A stretch of 64,000 nt of DNA from Gymnothorax reevesii (taxonomy: Eukaryota; Chordata; Actinopteri; Anguilliformes; Muraenidae): NCBI GenBank assembly GCA_029721435.1, contig CM056574.1, positions 29,063,001-29,127,000 of the forward strand, written 5' to 3'. Made by a program: the position numbers and the translations under genes. Position 1 is the stretch's first letter, and each line of letters starts with the position of its first letter. The notes under the pieces were generated by a model. It had not been told where the DNA came from and did not search any database. It was given only the letters and a program-made list of their open reading frames with translations. Shown one piece after another: positions 57,281 through 64,000 of this stretch.

Positions 57281-57627
57281 AGGAACGGCACAGAGCTCCA
57301 TCACATAAGACGCGTTCCGCTCATTGCTCTCCTCCAATCAAAGTCAGCCAATCACAATTACCATCTGGGTTAGTGGGGCCCTCGGCTGAGGTGCCCGTGC
57401 AGATAGAGGGCATTTATGCTAAAGCTTTGCTCGATAGTGGTTCTCAGGTCACCATCTTGTATCGTAGCTTTTACAATACATACTTGAAGCACCTGCCGCT
57501 GCAGCCAGTGGAAAGTCTCGAAATATGGGGTTTGAGCTCTCACAAATACCCATATGATGGATATTTGGCTCTCAGGTTGGAGTTCACTGAAGCTGTCACA
57601 GGTGTGTCTCAGGTAGTGGCTCTTTAG
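57241..57627 (+). CDS. pol: Pol N-terminus with protease, first frame segment
   Basis: The -1 frame relative to gag. Protease motif ALLDSGSQVTILYRSFYNTY lies near 57420-57480, with ILYRSF after the catalytic DSG. No ATG precedes it, consistent with expression only by frameshifting. It ends at TAG near 57625, right where coding sense passes to another frame (next segment), so this stop is a mutation product rather than a true end. Confidence 0.85.
   Translation, partial: EGHAAGKLPRSSVKERHRAPSHKTRSAHCSPPIKVSQSQLPSGLVGPSAEVPVQIEGIYAKALLDSGSQVTILYRSFYNTYLKHLPLQPVESLEIWGLSSHKYPYDGYLALRLEFTEAVTGVSQVVAL
57256..57318 (+). promoter_or_regulatory. -1 ribosomal frameshift signal: GGGAAAC heptamer plus H-type pseudoknot
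   Basis: GGGAAAC at 57256-57262 is in gag phase (G GGA AAC). After a 6-nt spacer, stem 1 pairs GGAGCTC (57269-57275) with GAGCTCC (57293-57299); stem 2 pairs GGAACG (57282-57287) with CGTTCC (57313-57318). The -1 frame is open from 57241 through 57624 into protease, so slippage fuses Gag to Pol. The same heptamer is known in PEG10, and human PNMA3 (Ma3) also frameshifts. Confidence 0.88.
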
Positions 57628-57632
57628 CTCTT

Positions 57633-58028
57633 GTGTGTCCTGACCCTAAGACAAAAGAGGGTATAGCCATTTTGGTTGGCACAAACACACACTTAGTGCG
57701 GAAACTGTTCCACTCTTGTCACGAACAGGCCGGAGACGGGTTTCTTAACACGCTTACTATACACCCAGTGATGAAAGAGGTTTTTGAGTCCATTAAGCAC
57801 ACAGTTGTTTTGCCGGAGGATGTGGATAAGCATGGCACAGTGTGGTTCACTAGAACTAAGCCTGTTGTTTTAAAGCCTGGGCAGGAGCTGCAGCTCTCCG
57901 GCCTGCCCAAGTTTCCTGGTGAGATTCATGACTCTTTAGTCCTTGTAGATCAGCATGTTAGTGCTGATGGCGCGTCTGCCCCGGAGCTCGAGGTTAGGCC
58001 TGAAGTACATCCGGTCTCATCACGGTAA
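57633..58028 (+). CDS. pol: Pol linker, second frame segment
   Basis: About 131 codons continuing pol in a frame one back from the first segment (CPDPKTKEGIAILVGTNTHL). Covers the protease to reverse-transcriptase linker, with no recognisable catalytic motif. Ends TAA at 58026-58028, where the sense again moves one frame back. Both shifts would fit single-base deletions. Confidence 0.75.
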   Translation: MCPDPKTKEGIAILVGTNTHLVRKLFHSCHEQAGDGFLNTLTIHPVMKEVFESIKHTVVLPEDVDKHGTVWFTRTKPVVLKPGQELQLSGLPKFPGEIHDSLVLVDQHVSADGASAPELEVRPEVHPVSSR

Positions 58029-58030
58029 AT

Positions 58031-61000
58031 GTGAGGAATGTCTCTTCTAGGGATATTCTTGTGAAACGAGGTAGTCCCCTTGCTCACATATTCCCTGTAG
58101 ACATGGTGCCGCAGATTCCGTCCACTTGCTGTTCCACAGACACTAGTACACTCTCTTCTGCTTCTTTTGACTTTGGCACTTCTCCTATGCCAGAGGAGGC
58201 AAAGCAGTGCCTCTGTGAGAAAATGCTGCAGAGGAAGGAAGTGTTTTCTTGTAGTGAGTGGGATGTAGGCTGCTCAAGAAGCACCCAGCATGAGATTCGG
58301 TTGAATGATTCACGGCCTTTTCGAGAGAGATCTCGGCGCTTGGCCCCGGCTGATTTGGAGGATGTGCGTCAGCATTTGATGGAACTACAGAAACATGGCA
58401 TTATTTCAGAGTCCAGGAGTCCATATGCCTCACCTATTGTAGTAGTGCGTAAGAAGTCTGGTAAGGTCAGGATGTGTGTGGATTATAGAACGCTTAACCA
58501 GCGGACTGTCCCTGACCAGTACACTGTTCCTAGAATTGAGGATGCCCTCCATTGTCTCTCTGGTAGTAAGTGGTTCTCAGTGTTGGATTTGAGAAGTGGC
58601 TACTACCAGATTCCCATGAGCGAGGCTGATAAAGAGAAGACTGCCTTCATCTGTCCTTTAGGCTTCTATCAGTTTGACCGCATGCCTCAAGGAATCTGTG
58701 GTGCGCCTGCCACGTTCCAGAGAGTCATGGAGCGGACCGTCGGGGATATGAACTTTCTAGAGGTTCTTGTGTACTTGGATGATTTGATTGTTTTTGGCCG
58801 TACCCTGGAAGAACATGAGGAAAGGCTCCTGAAGGTTCTTGACCGTCTGAGAGAGGAAGGTCTTAAAATCTCTCTGGATAAATGTCAGTTTGGTCGGACG
58901 TCAGTGAACTATGTTGGGCACATAGTTTCACAGGACGGCATAGCCACTGACCCTTCAAAAATTGAGGCTGTTGTATCTTGGCCTCGACCTCAGACTGTAA
59001 CGGAGCTGCGGTCATTTCTGGGGTTTTGTGGGTATTACCGTCGGTTTGTGAAGGGTTTTTCCACATTGTGCCGTCCCCTCAATGAGTTGCTGCAGGGCTG
59101 GCCGTCGAGGAAGACGAACTCAAGTTCACAGGCTGCTGACCGGAAGCCTTGTTTCCGGCCCTCTGAGCCTTTTGGTCCCAGGTGGAGTGACCAGTGTGAG
59201 GCTGCTTTTCAAGAGCTTAAGCAAAGGCTGACTCGGGCTCCAGTTTTGGCTTTTGCAGATCCCCAAACGCCATATGTTTTGCATGTGGATGCAAGCCTGG
59301 ACGGCTTGGGTGGCGTTCTGTACCAGGAGCATGTTGACGGGTTGCGTCCAGTGGCATTCATCAGTCGCAGTCTTTCCCCTTCAGAGAAGAATTACCCTGC
59401 TCACAAGTTGGAGTTTTTAGCTTTGAAGTGGGCTATTGTGGATCGGCTGCATGATTACCTTTATGGGGCCACCTTTGAAGTCAGGACAGACAACAACCCG
59501 CTGACTTATATAACTAAGTCTGCAAAACTTGATGCCACTGGTCACCGTTGGCTGTCAGCTTTGTCAACCTACAACTTCAGCCTGAAGTATAGGCCAGGGA
59601 AACGGAACCTGGATGCAGATGCACTGTCACGACGCCCTCACATCAGTCTGTCCCCTGATGATGAGTGGCAAGAGATTCCAGCCCCTGGGGTGCGAGCTAT
59701 TTGTCAGGTGGTGGCCACACAGAGGGCAGGTTACCCTTCTTTTCCGCGTGTGGCAGATCAGATTTGCAGTCACGAGTCAGCTGTTCCCGAGGCGTACTCG
59801 CATGTTGCTGCAGTAGCGCCTGATGAGTTGCCTGTGTTTAGTTCTGATGAGCTTCAAGAAGCCCAGAAGAATGATGCTTGTATAGGGGAGGTTTGGCATG
59901 CGGTGAATCTTAAGGAGCCTGCTAGCAGCATCCTGACACGGCATCCTGACATGAAGGTCCTGAAAAAGGAGTGGGCTAAGCTCTCTATTGACAATGGCTT
60001 GTTGCACAGGACGGTTAAGCTCGGTGATCAGCAGGTCAGACAGTTGGTGCTGCCACGGCAGTTTCATGGTCTTGTTTTTAGGCTGCTGCATGATGACATT
60101 GGCCACTTAGGATTCGATAAATCATACAGCTTAGTGCGTGACAGATTTTACTGGCCTCGCATGAAAATTGACGTAGAGAAGCACTGTAAGACTTGCGAAC
60201 GCTGCATCAAGCGGAAAACGCTGCCACAAAGAGTTGCCCCTCTTTCGCATCTCCAGAGTTCCGGGCCGATGGATCTGGTATGCATTGATTTTCTTTGCCT
60301 TGAGCCTGATTCTCGCAATGTCTGTAATGTGTTAGTCATTACCGACCATTTCACTCGGTATGCACAGGCCTTTCCTACTAAGGACCAGACAGCGGTCACA
60401 GTGGTGAGGACCCTGTGGGAGAAGTATTTTATTCATTACGGCTTGCCCACTCGTATTCACTCTGACCAAGGTAGGGATTTTGAGAGCAGACTGTTAACAG
60501 AGATGTTGACCATGTTGGGTGTGAAAAAGTCGAGAACATCTCCTTATCACCCACAGGGTGACCCACAACCTGAAAGGTTCAACCGGACTTTGTTGGACAT
60601 GTTGGGCACCCTGGAGTCACATCAGAAGTCTAAATGGAGTCAGCACATTGCGCATTTGGTGCATGCGTATAATTGTACTCCTAATGAGGCAACTGGATAC
60701 TCTCCCTATTTCTTATTGTTTGGTCGGGAGGCCCGGCTCCCAGTAGATGTGTGTTTTGGTGTTTCATCTAAGGACGCGTCATCTGTGTCACACTTGAGGT
60801 ATGTGACCCAGATGAAAGAGGAGTTGCAAGTTGCTTACCAGCTGGCACGAGCCTCAGTGGATAGGATGAACCAGAGCAACAAGGAGCGTTATGACCAGAA
60901 AGTCCGATATCATAGCCTGAATTCTGGGGATCGAGTTTTGATTCGGAATCTGGGTCTGAAAGGGCAGGAGAAGTTGGGTGACAGATGGAATTCTTTTCCT

Positions 61001-61810
61001 TACATTGTGGACAGTCAGCTGTCTGATCTTCCGGTGTACAGACTGAAACCTTTTGATGGTAAAGGGCCAGTCAAGGTGTTGCACCGCAACCACATATTGC
61101 CTTTGGGACAGGAGGTGAGATTAGGCCCTGTGGTTGACGCCCCCTCAGCTTTGTGCCCAAGAGCTGTGAGACGTAGGAGGACTAAGGAGAAGCACAGAGC
61201 TGGTGTGCCTGAAGTGTTGCCCCCTGTAGTGCCCACACATTTTAGCTCTGTAGGTTCTGATTCTGATTCGGAATATGGCTGTTATATTGAGGATGCTGTG
61301 CAACACACTCCTTTGGGAGCCAGCACACAGGTTAGCCAGCCTACACCGGAGTCCCCTGCGCCGTGTGTCTCCACGACATCTAGAAGCCCTAGTTTAGTAC
61401 ACACGCCTAGTGATAATTTGCTAGCTTCAATCAACACTGCACTCCCTGCCTCTTCACATAAGTCCCCTGAGGTGGTAGAAGATTTAGTAGATGCTGATCA
61501 GGATGGTAGTCCTCCTGATGTTCACTCTGTAGCTGACCCTGCAACTGCCTCAGTCGCAGTACCCCTTGCAGTGCGTAGGTCACATAGGGAAAGACAGCCG
61601 ACTAATCGCTTGAATTATGGCAAGCTGGGAGTGCAGAGTGGGCACACTGTAGTAGCGTCCACTCTAGCCTCAGTGCAACCATCCCTTGAAAGGAATAATT
61701 CTCATGCCTGGTGGTGTTCTCCACAGGCTCTTTGTAGCACATGCACACACAGGCCAGTTCTTATGCCATGTAAGACTGTCATGACACCCATTGCTAGTTT
61801 AACGTACTAG
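58031..61810 (+). CDS. pol: Reverse transcriptase, RNase H, integrase and C-terminal tail
   Basis: 1259 codons. Reverse transcriptase: VRMCVDYRTLNQ, LDLRSGYYQIPM, and YLDD at 58772-58783. RNase H: VDASLDGLGGV, the glutamate in KLEFLALKW, RTDNNPLTY. Integrase: zinc site HDDIGHLGFDKSY with CKTCERCIKRK, then catalytic Asp in VCIDFLC, Asp in HSDQGRDF and Glu in PERFNRTLL. A polar tail of about 230 residues follows, with RRSHRERQPTNRLNYGKLG near the end and no chromodomain or envelope. The catalytic residues are all present, so the only visible defects are the frame breaks upstream. Confidence 0.94.
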   Translation: MRNVSSRDILVKRGSPLAHIFPVDMVPQIPSTCCSTDTSTLSSASFDFGTSPMPEEAKQCLCEKMLQRKEVFSCSEWDVGCSRSTQHEIRLNDSRPFRERSRRLAPADLEDVRQHLMELQKHGIISESRSPYASPIVVVRKKSGKVRMCVDYRTLNQRTVPDQYTVPRIEDALHCLSGSKWFSVLDLRSGYYQIPMSEADKEKTAFICPLGFYQFDRMPQGICGAPATFQRVMERTVGDMNFLEVLVYLDDLIVFGRTLEEHEERLLKVLDRLREEGLKISLDKCQFGRTSVNYVGHIVSQDGIATDPSKIEAVVSWPRPQTVTELRSFLGFCGYYRRFVKGFSTLCRPLNELLQGWPSRKTNSSSQAADRKPCFRPSEPFGPRWSDQCEAAFQELKQRLTRAPVLAFADPQTPYVLHVDASLDGLGGVLYQEHVDGLRPVAFISRSLSPSEKNYPAHKLEFLALKWAIVDRLHDYLYGATFEVRTDNNPLTYITKSAKLDATGHRWLSALSTYNFSLKYRPGKRNLDADALSRRPHISLSPDDEWQEIPAPGVRAICQVVATQRAGYPSFPRVADQICSHESAVPEAYSHVAAVAPDELPVFSSDELQEAQKNDACIGEVWHAVNLKEPASSILTRHPDMKVLKKEWAKLSIDNGLLHRTVKLGDQQVRQLVLPRQFHGLVFRLLHDDIGHLGFDKSYSLVRDRFYWPRMKIDVEKHCKTCERCIKRKTLPQRVAPLSHLQSSGPMDLVCIDFLCLEPDSRNVCNVLVITDHFTRYAQAFPTKDQTAVTVVRTLWEKYFIHYGLPTRIHSDQGRDFESRLLTEMLTMLGVKKSRTSPYHPQGDPQPERFNRTLLDMLGTLESHQKSKWSQHIAHLVHAYNCTPNEATGYSPYFLLFGREARLPVDVCFGVSSKDASSVSHLRYVTQMKEELQVAYQLARASVDRMNQSNKERYDQKVRYHSLNSGDRVLIRNLGLKGQEKLGDRWNSFPYIVDSQLSDLPVYRLKPFDGKGPVKVLHRNHILPLGQEVRLGPVVDAPSALCPRAVRRRRTKEKHRAGVPEVLPPVVPTHFSSVGSDSDSEYGCYIEDAVQHTPLGASTQVSQPTPESPAPCVSTTSRSPSLVHTPSDNLLASINTALPASSHKSPEVVEDLVDADQDGSPPDVHSVADPATASVAVPLAVRRSHRERQPTNRLNYGKLGVQSGHTVVASTLASVQPSLERNNSHAWWCSPQALCSTCTHRPVLMPCKTVMTPIASLTY

Positions 61811-61908
61811 TTTATGTTTGTTTTTTTGCTACTTTGTTTTGTTTGTTTTGTTACCTGTACTTTCCTTTTCAATGTATTTGACCCAGCATGGGGGCATGCT
61901 GTTTGTTT

Positions 61909-61921
61909 GGTGGGGGGAGAG
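61909..61921 (+). promoter_or_regulatory. Polypurine tract of PNMA-type element
   Basis: GGTGGGGGGAGAG directly before the 3' LTR. Confidence 0.8.
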
Positions 61922-63304
61922 TGTAAGGTCCTCTAAAACAATACTGTGTACTGTGTATTTTACAAAACTCCATTTACCATAATGCTTTGTGTTTGGGAAT
62001 ATTTTCACTGTTCTGATGTGACAAACTGTATTAGCTAATCAGATGTATTTCTTCTGTTTTTATTTGAATTTTATAATCCACCAATAATAATTAGTACATG
62101 TTTTATGCTCGTGCTGATTACCGGAGACCGTTGAGACATAGCTTGGTACGTTGGCCGTTTTTGTTTTTGGAGCGGAGACAGGACAGAGCCTGGTGTGATT
62201 CAACGGTTAAGCTTGTTTTTTTTCCCTTGAAGTTTCTTATAACCTCGCTAAATATTAGCGATAGGGTTACGGATTTCTTCAGGCTAAGGTGAACCTGGTG
62301 GGCTGTTGAAGACCTGGGACTGGCGGCGTGAGTGCTCCGCGTTGGAGGAAGACTCGGTGCTGGACCAACAGGGGTCGTAGTGGCACCGCCAAGCTGCGTG
62401 TACCGCTAGGCGAGCCAGAGCAGATTACGATCTGTTAATTCCCCCCCTCCGTGCAGTTAGTTTGGAGGCTGGTAGAAAGACACAGCCGTAAGCTTCAGGA
62501 CTGAGTGGGAAGACTGGTCGTGAGTTACGCACCACACATTTTGCTACGAGCGAGTCGAAGCAAGGGCACTGTCGCGGTTGCTACTTTGCCTACGGCTCAG
62601 AGAGCTGTGGATCCTTGGCGGAGCTAACGTTTGCTCAAAAGCTGACGTAACCTTTGTGCACCAACATACGGGCCCCAACTGTGCGCTGTGTTTTGTTTTT
62701 TTTAGATCTTTGTTAATTATAAATCACTTTACTTGTTATTCATACGGGAAATCACTTAATGTGTTGTATATTAAATGTTTTCACTTTCATGGTTACATAT
62801 CAATAATATTTCCTATTATTATTATTATTGCTTATTAATAAATATAATCATTATTATTTAATTCTATCTGGGGTGTTGGCAGCTCATTTTTTTCACCTGG
62901 CTAACGGTATTGCCATGAAGAGTGCTATTTAGGTAGCTTAATGAGTGTATTGTAATTGAATACACTACAGTTACATAGATAGAGCATTTATTATAATAGA
63001 TTGAACATAATGTTTTTGAATTCTGGGGAGATACATCCTGCACTGGCTTGAGGGTAAGTGCAGTTTTTCCACAGTGGAGGCACCGCGCTACTAAATTTGT
63101 AATCATTTATAAGTATTCATATTCCTATTTACTACTACTACACAGTTATTCAATTACGCTTGTGGTATAAGGAATCTCAGCCAGCTCACCATTCCACCGC
63201 TGAGAACTTCGGATCCTGTTGCGCCATTATTTATTGTGATTTAGGGTAACTATAAGTAGCTGTACTGTGCTGGGTGATTAACACCCGTCCAAAAAGGGGT
63301 TAAA
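61922..63304 (+). repeat. 3' LTR of PNMA-type element, 1383 bp
   Basis: Same length as the 5' LTR. Differences seen: G for T at about 62206, A for G at about 62728, and the terminal CA reads AA (63303-63304). TA repeats follow. Confidence 0.95.
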
Positions 63305-63336
63305 TATATATATATATACATAGAGAGAGAGAGAGA
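63305..63336. repeat. (TA)n(GA)n microsatellite
   Basis: TA run then AGAGAGAGAGAGAGA; continuation of the repeat the element inserted into. Confidence 0.9.
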
Positions 63337-64000
63337 ACATGCTTGCGTTCTGTGCTCAGTAAAGCCGCTTGCACACTGGACATGAAACAAATTTTTTCGC
63401 ACGACTGATTACAGACAAAGTCAATGCAAAGAGGCAATAGTCGGACAGGGTATTCATATAGCTCCGTGTCCGAAAGTCATAAAAGTTCAAATTTTTCTGA
63501 GTATTCCAGGAATTATTAGACGTGCAAACTTGCCCATGTTCGTGTTCGACCTTCACAGAATGCAAATTGATAGCTATCTACTTTTTTTGGTCTTTTTAGC
63601 CTATTCATCTGTTTTCTTCCGTTGAAGATAGACAGAAGTCTTTATTCGGTCTTTCTTTTGAAAATTTGTGAGATAGATCGAACCATTCACGCTTTATTTT
63701 CACACCAGAGATAAAATAGTACTTGTAGTCAGTGAGCAAATCAATTCCATGACCATTGACAGTGTGAATAAATTATTGCATGCAGGATCAAGACTGTCCG
63801 ACGTGAAATGCAAAATACTCCATGTCCAGCAGCCAGCAAAAAGTAAAAGTATTGATATGAGAACAGATTTATAACGAAATAAAGAATTAAATATATCACC
63901 AACACACGGAACATCCAAAAAGATAACCCGCAAATAAATAAATCGCCGTGTTCATTGGATGTTCTGCTGTTAAAATGTTTATTTTTATTCTTTATTTCGT
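63337..64000. other. AT-rich right flank, nothing recognised
   Basis: GCCGCTTGCACACTGGACATG at 63364 resembles the start of a DNA-transposon terminal repeat, but no partner end lies within the window. Confidence 0.4.

Larger units (their letters stand above)
54299..63304 (+). mobile_element. PNMA-type Ty3/Gypsy LTR retrotransposon, full length, 9006 bp
   Basis: Two 1383-bp LTRs, which differ at only three positions I can see, flank gag and pol; TATA duplications (54295-54298, 63305-63308) fit insertion into a TA repeat. The Gag resembles vertebrate PNMA proteins, which are known to descend from Ty3/Gypsy Gags. gag and pol are in different frames joined by a classic -1 frameshift signal at 57256-57318. 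Two further frame breaks within pol (about 57610-57627 and 58015-58030) disable this copy despite its youth. Confidence 0.95.

Noticed and set aside
61130..61810. Envelope gene after integrase
   Set aside because: The tail is polar, with no signal peptide or transmembrane segment and no separate frame.

Overview
The window reads as non-coding, transposon-rich chromosome from a vertebrate, most likely a ray-finned fish. The main evidence is the mix of elements: a Gmr1-type and a Sushi-type Ty3/Gypsy retrotransposon, several Tc1-like families, hAT and PIF/Harbinger transposons, and CA/TA microsatellites. I found no host gene, rRNA or tRNA gene, operon or CRISPR array that I can defend. The species cannot be named from the sequence.

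Three near-complete LTR retrotransposons of different Ty3/Gypsy lineages dominate. (1) Positions 1-5946, minus strand: a Gmr1-like element with the unusual order Gag, protease, integrase, reverse transcriptase, RNase H; the window edge cuts its 3' LTR. (2) Positions 22335-28906, plus strand: a Sushi-like chromovirus with two 1135-bp LTRs, target duplication GATCA, one long gag-pol frame, and a chromodomain pushed out of frame. (3) Positions 54299-63304, plus strand: an element whose Gag resembles the PNMA (paraneoplastic Ma antigen) family, with 1383-bp LTRs, inserted in a TA repeat. In each, the two LTRs differ at only a few visible positions, so all three inserted recently, yet each has broken reading frames.

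Six solitary LTRs with target-site duplications show LTR-LTR recombination: 33134-33470 (TGAGG), 33855-34331 (ATAC, same family as element 1), 37512-37954 (CCTGC), 42786-43909 (CATAA, same family as element 2), 51380-51927 (ATGTG, inside an older integrase fragment) and 53170-53489 (CTATA).

DNA transposons fill much of the rest: a Tc1-like element with long terminal repeats (35670-37347), four Tc1-like relics (about 6300, 13772, 32060, 52380), a PIF/Harbinger transposase gene split by a hAT transposon with an exact 8-bp duplication (18528-22134), a TAA-flanked element containing a second inverted-repeat element (15343-16591), and small foldback elements. A LINE ORF2 relic lies near 45.1-45.9 kb. 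About 8.98-13.7, 28.9-31.8, 37.9-42.8 and 45.9-51.1 kb are AT-rich stretches with no recognisable coding content.

The strongest unexpected signals are RNA-level devices. The PNMA-like element has a GGGAAAC heptamer, a 6-nt spacer and an H-type pseudoknot across the end of gag, a textbook -1 frameshift site. The Sushi-like element has a 10-nt perfect complement between the predicted mRNA 5' end and the sequence just after the 5' LTR, the layout of Tf1-type self-priming. Two related solo LTRs share a long hairpin with a compensatory base-pair change.
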